Assembly: GCA_017474125.1 (NCBI GenBank)
Contig: JAFVIF010000040.1
Span: 1-48,768 of the forward strand
Reading direction: 5' to 3'
DNA from: Clostridia bacterium
GTDB lineage: Bacteria > Bacillota > Clostridia > Oscillospirales > Acutalibacteraceae
DNA: 48,768 nt
The translations under genes and the position numbers were made by a program. Position 1 is the stretch's first letter. Each line of letters starts with the position of its first letter. Under the pieces are notes generated by a model. It was not told the DNA's origin. It ran no database searches and saw only the letters and a program-made list of their open reading frames with translations. This document shows, piece after piece, positions 8,225 to 15,991 of the stretch.

Positions 8225-8290
8225 ATGATACTGCAAAAGCTCCCGTGTAACGAAAAAATGTCGCGAAGTGCCCTTTTTTTGTCGTGAAGT
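8225..8290 (-). promoter_or_regulatory. Probable LytTR operator and activated promoter of the surface operon
   Basis: Two direct repeats, TGTCGCGAAGT (8259-8269) and TGTCGTGAAGT (8280-8290), start exactly 21 bases apart, the two-helical-turn spacing known for LytTR/AgrA-type regulators. Downstream on the minus strand is TATCAT (8225-8230) with no good -35 box, as expected for an activator-dependent promoter. The adjacent response regulator has a LytTR domain. Confidence 0.65.
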
Positions 8291-8313
8291 TGGTGTATAA
8301 CCCCAAAAACGAC

Positions 8314-8343
8314 AAAAATCCCTGTCGATTGACAGGGATTTTT
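8314..8343. terminator. Terminator after the histidine kinase gene
   Basis: AAAAATCCCTGTC pairs perfectly with GACAGGGATTTTT around a GATT loop. It lies downstream of the kinase stop on the minus strand and separates that transcript from the surface operon. Confidence 0.85.
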
Positions 8344-8359
8344 GGGTCTCAATATCCAA

Positions 8360-9577
8360 TTATTCATCCATAATTACCATACAACTGAACACGCCATCGG
8401 TGGCAGAAAAACGGCAAGAACCGTTATGCTTTTCAGCCGACGACATAACACTATGTATGCCGATGCCTTGCAAGTATTCCGGCATTTCATCAAAATTGAG
8501 AGACGGGGTGCAGGTGTTCTCACAAGAGATCACCAAGCGACCTGCCTTGTGCTTGACAGAAACAGTAATTGATGGCTTTTCTGCGTGTGCTTCTAAGGCA
8601 CCGTGAATGGCGTTTTCCAAAATGTTCGCGACGATGGTTACAAGTGTCGGGGACGGCACAGAAATATCCGGCTTTGCCGCTGCACGAATTTCCATCGTGA
8701 TATTCTGCGCGGTGGCCTTTTGATAAAAGACCTTCAAAATGTTGTTAATGGTTTCGTTTTCGCAAAACCGTCCGGTTGTGGTCGTTTCCAAGCTTTTGCT
8801 TTGGGTGCTGAGATAGTCTACAATTTTTTTGGTTTCACCTGTTTTGGCTAAGGTCATAAGCGCCTGATAATGAAAACGCATATCGTGGCGGTTTTGACGA
8901 ACAAGCTCGGCTTCCATCGCTTGCGCATCCACCTGAGCCTGCAACAGCTCAGTATGTAATGACTTTTGCTTTTCTCGGGATAACTCCACGATATTCTTCA
9001 TACTGTTGAATATAGCAATATAGGTAATGCAGAAAGCAAGCATCGTAAGCAAGAATACAATACTTTCTTCACGACTCATTGGCTGCATCATAGTAAACAA
9101 GGACTGTCCAACGATCAGTGCCCAAAAGCTTAAAACTACTGCGTAGAACTTGCCCCAGCCTTCCCGAATATACATAGCCACCTTTCTGAAAGACGGCAAC
9201 AACAACCGATACAAAATATACTGCATAATTGCCATAAGAATAACGGCTATTACGAGCTTTAATACCATACTGTCTACGGTGTTATCCAACATATTAAACA
9301 GTGTACTGAAACAGGTGTATGTTGTGGCGTAGCTGAAAAACAGAAATCCCTTTTCCACCGTGCGGCCTGTGGTAGTGATGAAGAATAGCACCAAATGCAG
9401 CACAAAGGAAACAAAGTAGTTCAAAGGTGGCATTTCCGGCGGCAGCACCAAAAAGACAACGCCGTAAACAAGCCAAATTGCCGCTGTTATGATCTTATTA
9501 AAACGGGGCTTGGCAAAAAACAAAGAGGCTCCAATGTGGGACAGCACGGTAAGTATTAAAAACAGAATTTGTTGCAT
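8360..9577 (-). CDS. AgrC/GHKL-type sensor histidine kinase
   Basis: 405 residues. About six hydrophobic helices fill residues 1-190. A dimerisation helix follows with the phospho-acceptor His231 in RHDMRFHYQAL. The GHKL ATPase domain has its N-box around Asn322 (ILENAIHGALEA) and a truncated G region at the end. This is the AgrC-like architecture that often senses peptides at the membrane, but no pro-peptide gene is visible beside it. It follows its response regulator by 12 bases, with an AGGAGG site. It probably controls the surface operon immediately downstream. Confidence 0.85.
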   Translation of the reverse strand: MQQILFLILTVLSHIGASLFFAKPRFNKIITAAIWLVYGVVFLVLPPEMPPLNYFVSFVLHLVLFFITTTGRTVEKGFLFFSYATTYTCFSTLFNMLDNTVDSMVLKLVIAVILMAIMQYILYRLLLPSFRKVAMYIREGWGKFYAVVLSFWALIVGQSLFTMMQPMSREESIVFLLTMLAFCITYIAIFNSMKNIVELSREKQKSLHTELLQAQVDAQAMEAELVRQNRHDMRFHYQALMTLAKTGETKKIVDYLSTQSKSLETTTTGRFCENETINNILKVFYQKATAQNITMEIRAAAKPDISVPSPTLVTIVANILENAIHGALEAHAEKPSITVSVKHKAGRLVISCENTCTPSLNFDEMPEYLQGIGIHSVMSSAEKHNGSCRFSATDGVFSCMVIMDE

Positions 9578-9589
9578 TCATCCCACCTC

Positions 9590-10303
9590 CTAATTGAAAT
9601 AATCAAAGAATGCCGAGCGCAAACCTGCCTTCCCCGTATGGGGAAGGCTCAGCTGCATACCGTTTTTGAACACTGCACCGCTCTTTGTAACACGGCTAAT
9701 ATGGTTCAGATTGATAATATGCGCTCTGCCGCAGTGATAAAAGGAGTCAAATTCCGAAAGCTGTTTATAAAGTTCCATGCCGCTAATGCGGACAAGCAGT
9801 CTTTCTCCGTTCTCCAAATATAAGCGCTGATATTTGTCCTCTGCTTCGCAGTATATCAGTTTAGATACCGGGATGCTCCGGTAATCATTATCTACTTTCA
9901 AAATCACGCTATCGTTCTTGTGGGAAGCAATGCTCTGCATCGCTTTATCCATACCCACATAAAAACTATCTTTTGTATAGAATTTGAGCAGATAGTGGGT
10001 AGCATCTACACCGAAGGCTTCCAGAGCGTGATCGGTGGAGGAGGTAAGAAAAATAATAGGGCTTTTTATATCTCGGTTACGAAGCTCCGTGGCGATACTC
10101 ATACCCGTAACACCGGGCATATAGATATCCAAGAGATAAATGTCGTATATCGTGCCTTTCTCGGTCATATCAACAAGCTCTGACGGAACGTTGAAAACAT
10201 CCGCCTGGTACGGCACATCCTTTTCTTCCATATAAAGCTTCAGCATACGCTCAGCCGAATCACAAAACTCTTTTTCATCGTCACATATAGCGATTTTAAG
10301 CAC
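9590..10303 (-). CDS. LytTR-family response regulator
   Basis: A receiver domain comes first (acidic pocket in ICDDEKEF; phospho-acceptor Asp in YLLDIYMPGVTG; conserved Lys in LLKFYTKD), followed by a LytTR DNA-binding domain from about residue 135 (ILKVDNDYRSIPVSKLIYCE, then CGRAHIINLNHI). I chose the GTG at 10303 because AAGGTGG precedes it and residues before VLKIAICDDE do not belong to the domain. An upstream in-frame start at 10327 adds eight unlikely residues. The predicted target is the pair of 21-base-spaced repeats at 8259-8290. Confidence 0.85.
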   Translation of the reverse strand: MLKIAICDDEKEFCDSAERMLKLYMEEKDVPYQADVFNVPSELVDMTEKGTIYDIYLLDIYMPGVTGMSIATELRNRDIKSPIIFLTSSTDHALEAFGVDATHYLLKFYTKDSFYVGMDKAMQSIASHKNDSVILKVDNDYRSIPVSKLIYCEAEDKYQRLYLENGERLLVRISGMELYKQLSEFDSFYHCGRAHIINLNHISRVTKSGAVFKNGMQLSLPHTGKAGLRSAFFDYFN

Positions 10304-10347
10304 TTCGCCACCTTCTTTCCAACCCATTTATGCGTGGGCATAATTTC

Positions 10348-10374
10348 GTAAATTATATTATATCATAAATTTAC
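10348..10374 (-). promoter_or_regulatory. Candidate promoter/operator of the two-component operon
   Basis: The dyad GTAAATT (10348-10354) and AATTTAC (10368-10374) surrounds a minus-strand TATAAT (10352-10357). The -35 box is poor. The dyad could be a regulator site; this is inference. Confidence 0.35.
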
Positions 10375-10397
10375 ATTGTTTTCAACAAACAAGAAAA

Positions 10398-10428
10398 AAG
10401 CTGAGCAAAGATATCCTTTGCCCGGCTT
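10398..10428 (-). terminator. Terminator of tnpV remnant, scar copy 2
   Basis: On the minus strand AAGCCGGGCAAAG pairs with CTTTGCTCAGCTT around GATAT, followed by T6. It lies 8 bases after the tnpV-remnant stop. Confidence 0.75.
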
Positions 10429-10435
10429 CGTGTTT

Positions 10436-10504
10436 CTAATTGTAAATCAGGTCACGGTTTACAATCTCCGTTGCGCTTTGGCGAACGCTGTATATACGCG
10501 CAAT
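10436..10504 (-). pseudogene. tnpV: 3' remnant of tnpV (22 codons), scar copy 2
   Basis: The minus-strand frame reads ..SVRQSATEIVNRDLIYN followed by stop, matching the C-terminus of intact TnpV at 18757-19134 (NIRNRATEIVNADLIYA). Upstream codons are gone. It is the leftover end of a lost mobilization backbone, adjacent to the att-like copy at 10612. Confidence 0.8.
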
Positions 10505-10566
10505 ATATGGTTTTTTTAATCACAGGCCATCATCCCACAACCTAATTTTATCCAAAAACTTAAAAA

Positions 10567-10596
10567 GTAGCTTGGAATCAAATAATTCCAAGCTAC
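10567..10596. terminator. Hairpin at the right end of the left-most element
   Basis: GTAGCTTGGAATC and its near-complement (ATTCCAAGCTAC) form a long stem 16 bases left of the att-like copy. Equivalent hairpins precede the other two copies (15886-15920 and 24261-24295). Confidence 0.6.
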
Positions 10597-10611
10597 TCAA
10601 AAGCCATTAGA

Positions 10612-10625
10612 TATTATTCCCACTC
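10612..10625. repeat. att-like copy of the guaA 3' end (left)
   Basis: TATTATTCCCACTC is identical to 14 bases of the guaA terminus at 24400-24413. The two bases before it differ from the other copies (GA against GG). It is read as the left boundary of the decayed element 10612-15956. Confidence 0.7.
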
Positions 10626-10951
10626 GCTTCCGAAAACTGTCACTTAAACAATTTTGTATGGGTATTTTTACTCATATTATCGAGAGTGTTCAGATTATCC
10701 GTAAAATACGGACCGTCAAGATTTTTGTTGTCATCGTGTTATCACGCTGACAAGAATATTATAGCGAATTAAGAGTTAAAATTCAATAGATTTTGAAACA
10801 TTAACTCTTTTGTTTGTCGATATATCCATAAAACAAATATTAAAATAATTATACCATACAATGGTTGAATTTTCAATAAAGCCAACGTGAAAGGCGCCGC
10901 ATTTCTGCGACGCCCTTACAATAAAAAATAGACTTTAAAATAGATTCGTCA
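10626..10951. other. AT-rich left end of the decayed element, no gene
   Basis: No convincing ORF in either direction. It holds an imperfect dyad AAGAGTTAA (10771-10779) / TTAACTCTT (10801-10809), and near 10893-10917 a GC-rich imperfect hairpin that is the likely terminator of the PH operon. I see no arm-type direct repeats like those at 16009-16091. Confidence 0.5.
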
Positions 10952-12481
10952 TTACAATATCAATAGTTTTTCCAATTCTTCTGATAGTGAACTATTTTGA
11001 ATATGTACCTTTACTTCGTTGGACAATGCATTGGTTTTAAGGTGCATAACAAGACTTGTAATGCCTGCTTTGTGGCGAAGCGGTGTCGTTACGTTCTCTG
11101 CCGCAATCAGATTCCGAGCCATAAACACAGTAACGTTTTTAGTAAATCCACCGTAATACGCTGTTATTTTACCATTGCTAATCGCGAGACCATTATTTTG
11201 GTAACTGAGAGCAGCACTCAATACTTTTACAACAAGTATTATAACTCCTACTCCTACAATCGCAAGAGTAACAGCGACCATCACAGATGAAGAAACATTG
11301 AATATCAGCATAGGTACTGTTGCTTGCAGCAACACGACACCTGTTATGATACCAAGAATTAAGGCAAACCAGGATATAAACGAAAAATAGGAAACAGACT
11401 TTGTCTGCTTTTTGTCCGGAACATAATCAGGCAAAACTTTACCTAAGATTTCGCCGATCTCATTATACTTACAAAACGGTACAAGCACGCCAAGTCCGGC
11501 ATTCTTATCATCGTCACCGCTTTTGACAGTATAACCGATCACCTCAAGACGGATGGATGCAAAGCCAAGCATCCTTTGCACAAGTCCCTGGGTAATCTTA
11601 ACGGCCTTGATTCTGTCATAGCTGAAGGTGTTGGTATGCTTTTCCAAAAGTCCGTAGGAAATCTGAATGTCATTTCCACGCTTGGTGATTTTGAACTTGT
11701 AGTATCCCACAAAGGAATGGATCAAGCATCCAATAAGAGAAAACATCGAAAACAGCAGCATAGCACCCACTGTAATCAAAAAGGCATACAGGAAATATTG
11801 CCCCCAAGTACCAAGGAACCCCTGCCTGATCATCAGTTTGCAAATGCCGAGAACAATAATGGTAAGCACGGCAAACAATGCCGTAAAAAATGCGGTAGAA
11901 GCTATGTTAATAAGCGTGTAAAGCATTTTCTTACCGGAGGTAAAGCTGTAGAGGCTATCTTCATCCGAAAGAAGCAGTTCATCCTTCGGCTGTGTGCTCT
12001 CCACATTTCGTCTGCCGCCCTCTTTCAGTAAATTCAGTTCATTCAGCAGGGCATCAGCAACCTTATCTTTTTCAATAATCGTTATTTCAGCCTGATGGGA
12101 GGTGTTTGTAGAGCCACTATCTATCGTCAAAATGGCAATCCCGAAGATCCTATGGAACAGGTTTTGCTTTTTATTGATGGCATGTACCTTCTTATAGTCC
12201 AAGACAGAACGTTTTCTAAAAAGCACGCCTCTGTTGCATTTGATCTCATTTTCTGTCAGTTCATAGCCGGAGGTCTTGTAATACAGAATTCGGTAAACAA
12301 TAAAGCACAGATAAACTACGGCGAATCCGATTACAAAAAACGGAATTGCAGCCTTGATATCTTCCGGGTTTGACTCGTCGCTTAAAAAGAAATCTTTAAG
12401 AAAGATAAAAACTATTACAAGGCTGCCGAACAAATCCGACAACAAACTGGAAAGAATATAGCCTTTGTCAAATTTCTTCAT
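10952..12481 (-). CDS. Bacterial PH-domain membrane protein (YdbT-like)
   Basis: 509 residues. It alternates pairs of transmembrane helices with three bacterial-PH (bPH_2) domains; each starts with a strand such as YKTSGYELTENEIKCNRG or YKFKITKRGNDIQISYG. The size and order match YdbT of Bacillus subtilis. In B. subtilis the ydbST pair is SigW-controlled and linked to resistance to antimicrobials made by related bacilli; whether that holds here is inference. The start overlaps the stop of the preceding PH gene by 14 bases, showing translational coupling. Confidence 0.8.
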   Translation of the reverse strand: MKKFDKGYILSSLLSDLFGSLVIVFIFLKDFFLSDESNPEDIKAAIPFFVIGFAVVYLCFIVYRILYYKTSGYELTENEIKCNRGVLFRKRSVLDYKKVHAINKKQNLFHRIFGIAILTIDSGSTNTSHQAEITIIEKDKVADALLNELNLLKEGGRRNVESTQPKDELLLSDEDSLYSFTSGKKMLYTLINIASTAFFTALFAVLTIIVLGICKLMIRQGFLGTWGQYFLYAFLITVGAMLLFSMFSLIGCLIHSFVGYYKFKITKRGNDIQISYGLLEKHTNTFSYDRIKAVKITQGLVQRMLGFASIRLEVIGYTVKSGDDDKNAGLGVLVPFCKYNEIGEILGKVLPDYVPDKKQTKSVSYFSFISWFALILGIITGVVLLQATVPMLIFNVSSSVMVAVTLAIVGVGVIILVVKVLSAALSYQNNGLAISNGKITAYYGGFTKNVTVFMARNLIAAENVTTPLRHKAGITSLVMHLKTNALSNEVKVHIQNSSLSEELEKLLIL

Positions 12482-12962
12482 TTCTCAGTTCCTCAATTCT
12501 CGCTTCAAGATTACGTTCCAGCTCATCGATCATGCGGTCAGCTTCTGCAGTCGTGAGTGTAGAAATATCAAAATTTGAACCTGCAGTTGAGATGGTGACG
12601 CCACTCAGCTTCAACATCATCATAATCGGTCCCTGGGTTCGATGAAGATCCTGGATCTGGCAAACAGGGATCACTACGCTTTGTCTAAAAATCACGCCTT
12701 GCTTTACAATGATCCTTTTATCGTCATATCCCCAAGCGTACATTTTATAGCGCAGTGCCGGCATAATCAAAGTAATGGCAAAAAGTAAAGCGACAGGTAT
12801 ACCGACACCTATCAAAACAGCGAGCGTTACATCGCCGGGCGCACCCGTTGCATTCAGAATGACAGCCGCACTTGTAAAGACACCTACCAGTGCCAGCGAT
12901 CCAATAGCCGCACGAATGTACCATAATTTAAGTACACTCTTGTCTAATTTTCTCAGTTCCAT
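12468..12962 (-). CDS. Bacterial PH-domain membrane protein (YdbS-like)
   Basis: 164 residues: an N-terminal pair of transmembrane helices (about 18-38 and 47-67) and then one bPH_2 domain (MYAWGYDDKRIIVKQGVIFRQSVVIPVCQIQDLH). It is the short partner of the YdbT-like protein immediately downstream, and both probably form one membrane complex. It has a TGGAGGAAT ribosome site. Confidence 0.8.
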   Translation of the reverse strand: MELRKLDKSVLKLWYIRAAIGSLALVGVFTSAAVILNATGAPGDVTLAVLIGVGIPVALLFAITLIMPALRYKMYAWGYDDKRIIVKQGVIFRQSVVIPVCQIQDLHRTQGPIMMMLKLSGVTISTAGSNFDISTLTTAEADRMIDELERNLEARIEELRNEEI

Positions 12963-12981
12963 ATGTATTCCTCCATATTTA

Positions 12982-14136
12982 TCATTTTCCTAATCTTTCT
13001 CTATTGCTTCGAGCAGCAATATCCATCAAATCTCTTTCGGATTCGATATCTTGCGAATAAGGATAGGTCTTTGCAACCTTTTCAAATTCACTCCTGATCT
13101 TTTTCGCCTTCTCGGTGTCATTCTCAAAAAACAACGCAAGTGCATATTCGGTTCGAAGCACGGATGGGAACTTTTTTATTGCTTTCATAAATTTCTTCTG
13201 TTTTTTAGTCAGCATATCTTGAATAACTTCCCGACGATTTTCTCCGATCAGCTCCACATAAATCCTATCACATATTAGAAGGTCGTGATGAAGTCCAACA
13301 ATGCCGCTTTCGATTTCAAGCAGATGTGCCATAAGTGCGTCCGCTTCTTGAAACTTTTCTTCATCCATAAGTCGGTTGCAGGTGAACACACATCGGGTTG
13401 CGACCATACTGTTTTTCATAGCATCATCTGTTGGCACTGCAAACCATTCGGCAGGCATATCTTTAAGCCGAACATCTTTTGAACTTTGCTCGCTAACTTT
13501 GAGCTGAACCCAAAAGGCTTCTACCGCTTCTTTATTATTTGATAATGCAAAGGCATTGTATCCATCATTATCAACCGTTCCCATACGCATCGGTATGCCA
13601 TTCATCATAGCAGTCATAAATCCAACTACTGCTAACATAAGAAGAAGCGGTGAAAGGAATGGGACATCGGAGAAAAGCAGATATCCTGCTAAGAACAAAG
13701 CACCAAGAATGATATTGATAAATGAGCCACCAAGGTTATATAACACAAGTGGTATTTTACCGTCCTTCATATCGGGAGGAATCATAAGACATTGACCGCC
13801 CGTTCCGGCTAAACTAAGTCGTTTTAATTTAAGCTTCCCGTTTTCCTTCAGCCACATAAAAGAGGCAATGCGGAAAGAACTAAACTTATATCCCGTCATC
13901 AAGCCGAACAGAAGGTGTCCTGCTTCGTGCACGATCATATGGAAGAACAATGCAACATACATACCAAGGAAAAGTCCTGCAAAGGAGAGAAGTTCTTGGT
14001 ATAATGGTGTATCTGCTGGGGATTTGTCAAGGTACGAAACCATCACAACACCGCAAATGGCTCCAATCAGCATCATAAATGCAATTCCTATGTACTGCTG
14101 CCAAACTATTTTTTTCTTTTTCTGATTTTTACTCAT
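12982..14136 (-). CDS. M50-type site-2-protease-like membrane metalloprotease
   Basis: 384 residues. A transmembrane helix lies at about 13-34. A second hydrophobic segment carries the zinc motif HEAGH at 70-74, in FFHMIVHEAGHLLFGLMTGY. Two or three further helices (about 130-190) include LVLYNLGGSFINIILGALF, the place of the third ligand region (normally NxxPxxxLDG in S2P proteases). I see no clear LDG motif, though MGTVDNDGYNAF near residue 200 may supply the aspartate. A soluble helical tail of about 170 residues follows. It is first in a three-gene operon with the two PH proteins, behind a long structured leader. Confidence 0.75.
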   Translation of the reverse strand: MSKNQKKKKIVWQQYIGIAFMMLIGAICGVVMVSYLDKSPADTPLYQELLSFAGLFLGMYVALFFHMIVHEAGHLLFGLMTGYKFSSFRIASFMWLKENGKLKLKRLSLAGTGGQCLMIPPDMKDGKIPLVLYNLGGSFINIILGALFLAGYLLFSDVPFLSPLLLMLAVVGFMTAMMNGIPMRMGTVDNDGYNAFALSNNKEAVEAFWVQLKVSEQSSKDVRLKDMPAEWFAVPTDDAMKNSMVATRCVFTCNRLMDEEKFQEADALMAHLLEIESGIVGLHHDLLICDRIYVELIGENRREVIQDMLTKKQKKFMKAIKKFPSVLRTEYALALFFENDTEKAKKIRSEFEKVAKTYPYSQDIESERDLMDIAARSNRERLGK

Positions 14137-14150
14137 TTTTTCCTCCTAAT

Positions 14151-14178
14151 AAAAAAGTGCGTGACCAAAGCCACGCAC
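14151..14178 (-). terminator. Terminator inside the leader of the PH/M50 operon (attenuator candidate)
   Basis: On the minus strand GTGCGTG pairs with CACGCAC (14157-14178) and is followed by T6. It lies after the promoter and ends only about 15 bases before the ATG at 14136, so transcription must read through it to express the operon. Confidence 0.75.
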
Positions 14179-14188
14179 CGAAAAACGC

Positions 14189-14352
14189 AACTCCGATTGT
14201 CGCCAAACAAAGCCCAAACAGAAAAGGAAAAACCTTGTTACCATCTGAGTGGAGTTGCGATTTTACCGAACTCTTATCAGATGATAACCAAAAAAGGGTA
14301 AAATATCCCCTTGGTAAAAAGTGATCCTTTTCCTTATTTAGCTTTGTTTGGC
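14189..14352 (-). promoter_or_regulatory. Long structured 5' leader of the PH/M50 operon
   Basis: Perfect 12-base arms GCCAAACAAAGC (14202-14213) and GCTTTGTTTGGC (14341-14352) enclose further matching arms: AAGGAAAA/TTTTCCTT (14224-14231, 14328-14335) and CCATCTGA/TCAGATG (14241-14248, 14277-14283). A competing pair, CGCAACTCC (14189-14197) and GGAGTTGCG (14251-14259), overlaps the main stem, so two exclusive folds are possible. A 32-codon ORF without ribosome site (14244 to 14146) spans the region. It has no T-box or known riboswitch signature that I recognise. Confidence 0.6.
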
Positions 14353-14358
14353 CTATAT

Positions 14359-14364
14359 ATTATA
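14359..14364 (-). promoter_or_regulatory. Extended -10 promoter of the PH/M50 operon
   Basis: On the minus strand TGGTATAAT is a perfect -10 box with an extended TG. The -35 region is weak. Transcription would start at the edge of the 12-base inverted repeat. Confidence 0.65.
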
Positions 14365-14500
14365 CCACAAAAAGTTTCAAAAATAAAGTAGTTTGCATAA
14401 AGTTATTATCTGCATTTTGAGGCAAATTGCATAAGAAGGTTTATTTTTGTCTTCTTTTGTGATAAAATTTAATAAAATTACTCTGATTTGAGGCGTAAAT

Positions 14501-15751
14501 ATGGAAATACATAATTCTCACAAACATATCACATTGGCGATAAATGGCGCCGAATATGAACTTACGCTTTATTTGTCCGTGAAAGATATTATGCTTCTCG
14601 TTGAAATTGATAATGAGGAATTAGAGAAGCATCCCCAAGTCGTTGCATCAATATTGAGCAGGCACATCCTTGATAATGAGTCTGTACCATCAGAAGATAT
14701 AATTGCTAAGGATGATGCTGCATTAATTACATATATAGAAGAACTTGTATCAGAGGATTCTCGTTTGCGGAGTTCATACGAAAAACTTTCCTGCGAAAGC
14801 AATACTTACTTGCGATTTATTCTAGCAGCGAAAGATATGTGGAATAATATGACACGCTCTGTAGTTTCACAATTACCACAAATAACAAAACCTTTAGCTT
14901 TGGATATTGGAAAAACCACCTTAGCGGTTTCAAGCCAAATTGGGAACACCTTATCTTCTTTTGAGAAATTAGTAAAAGCGAATATACCAAAGATAAACAC
15001 TACTTTCGCAATTATACAGCAAGCTTTGGAACCTATTAATAGGATTTCAAAGATTGTCGGTGAATTGACAGCCGGTTTTGCGACTCAATTATCATCTATT
15101 TACGATCAAATCAAACTGCCAAATATCACCGAAGAGCGCAAAGAAGAATTACGCTCAAGTTTTGAAACTTGGGGAAAGTTTGGTTGGACACTAATGCCTC
15201 ACGCAGAAATTACCGTATTCAACGAAGCTCCTTCCGACATAAAAGATTCCAACGAGAGAATTAAAGAATGGTGTACAAAGGCAGATATGGAAACACTATT
15301 TGAAGGTTTTTTGTATGTAAAAGGTGCGAATAAAAGGGATTTGGAAGAGGCAATAAATCTATATCGTTCACGACAGTACAAATCTTGTGCAATGCTTTTG
15401 TTTTCTTTGTTAGATGCAAAACTTATACGAATGCAACGTAAAGAAGACCGCGATCCCAAGAGCAAACGCAGATCAAGCGGAGCATCTGCAATCAGAAAAA
15501 TCAAAAAGCGTGTAGAAGCAGAACAGGATATTAACAAAAAGTTTTTCCTGCTTTTATCCTACACAAATTTGTTTGCTTGTATTGAAACATTGTTTGAAGA
15601 TGCCAAGGACTTCAAGAAACAACCGACTCTAATAAACAGGAACTTTCTACAGCACGGTATGCTTACACGAAAAGTTAAAAAGCGTGATTGCATCCAATTG
15701 TTTTTGCTATATTATAATTTCCTTGAGTTTTTTGAAATTATTAGTGAATAA
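14501..15751 (+). CDS. Protein with C-terminal HEPN-like domain, candidate defence or toxin gene
   Basis: 416 residues, not recognised by name. Residues 1-100 form an acidic alpha/beta domain (AINGAEYELTLYLSVKDIM). Residues 105-200 are helical, amphipathic and perhaps coiled. Residues 215-416 begin EERKEELRSSFETWGKFGW and include YKSCAMLLFSLLDAKLIRM. Near the end is an R-x4-H motif, Arg380 to His385 in NRNFLQHG, followed by a long helix: the layout of HEPN domains, many of which are RNases in abortive-infection and toxin systems. It is a single gene transcribed opposite to its neighbours on a mobile element. The role is inferred from motif and context. Confidence 0.6.
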   Translation: MEIHNSHKHITLAINGAEYELTLYLSVKDIMLLVEIDNEELEKHPQVVASILSRHILDNESVPSEDIIAKDDAALITYIEELVSEDSRLRSSYEKLSCESNTYLRFILAAKDMWNNMTRSVVSQLPQITKPLALDIGKTTLAVSSQIGNTLSSFEKLVKANIPKINTTFAIIQQALEPINRISKIVGELTAGFATQLSSIYDQIKLPNITEERKEELRSSFETWGKFGWTLMPHAEITVFNEAPSDIKDSNERIKEWCTKADMETLFEGFLYVKGANKRDLEEAINLYRSRQYKSCAMLLFSLLDAKLIRMQRKEDRDPKSKRRSSGASAIRKIKKRVEAEQDINKKFFLLLSYTNLFACIETLFEDAKDFKKQPTLINRNFLQHGMLTRKVKKRDCIQLFLLYYNFLEFFEIISE

Positions 15752-15757
15752 ACAAAA

Positions 15758-15792
15758 ACGGCGGCAGAGAGAATAAATCTCCCTGCCGCCGT
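15758..15792. terminator. Shared terminator: tnpV scar copy 3 and HEPN gene
   Basis: ACGGCGGCAGAGAGA pairs with TCTCCCTGCCGCCGT. It is downstream of the HEPN gene on the plus strand and of the tnpV remnant on the minus strand. Confidence 0.8.
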
Positions 15793-15799
15793 GCTTAGG

Positions 15800-15862
15800 T
15801 TAGTTGTAAATTATATCGTGATTTACGATTTTTGTGGCTCTGCTATAGATAATAATTGTATA
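15800..15862 (-). pseudogene. tnpV: 3' remnant of tnpV (about 20 codons), scar copy 3
   Basis: The minus-strand frame ends ..IYSRATKIVNHDIIYN followed by stop, matching the C-terminus of intact TnpV. The upstream part is lost. It is followed by the tnpV-type terminator. Confidence 0.8.
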
Positions 15863-15885
15863 CGAAATGATAATGATAATAAAAA

Positions 15886-15920
15886 CAATAGCAGACAATG
15901 AAAACCATTATCTGCTATTG
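15886..15920. terminator. Hairpin at the right end of the decayed element
   Basis: CAATAGCAGA (15886-15895) pairs perfectly with TCTGCTATTG (15911-15920), ending 20 bases left of the att copy at 15941. Confidence 0.65.
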
Positions 15921-15940
15921 TAAATAAACTGTGTTAAACG

Positions 15941-15956
15941 GGTATTATTCCCACTC
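15941..15956. repeat. att copy of the guaA 3' end (middle)
   Basis: GGTATTATTCCCACTC is identical to 24398-24413 over 16 bases. It marks the joint between the decayed element and the complete mobilizable element. Confidence 0.85.
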
Positions 15957-15991
15957 CTAAGTAGAAATTAGGTCTTAACTACTTTTGTTTA

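Larger units (their letters stand above)
10612..15956. mobile_element. Decayed integrated element (CIME-like) with PH/M50 and HEPN cargo
   Basis: It is bounded by two copies of the guaA-3' att core. It contains an operon of three membrane proteins, a HEPN-motif gene and a tnpV 3' scar, but no integrase, excisionase or relaxase. Elements that keep att ends but lack recombination genes are called cis-mobilizable elements in streptococcal accretion studies. The present boundaries are inferred from the repeats only. Confidence 0.6.

Noticed and set aside
1..10611. Left end of a third element with its own att copy
   Set aside because: I found no further copy of the guaA terminus left of 10612, so the boundary of the surface-operon region is either outside the window or lost.
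14189..14352. T-box or known riboswitch in the PH/M50 leader
   Set aside because: No T-box sequence, specifier loop or other riboswitch core could be recognised, and the downstream genes are not metabolic.
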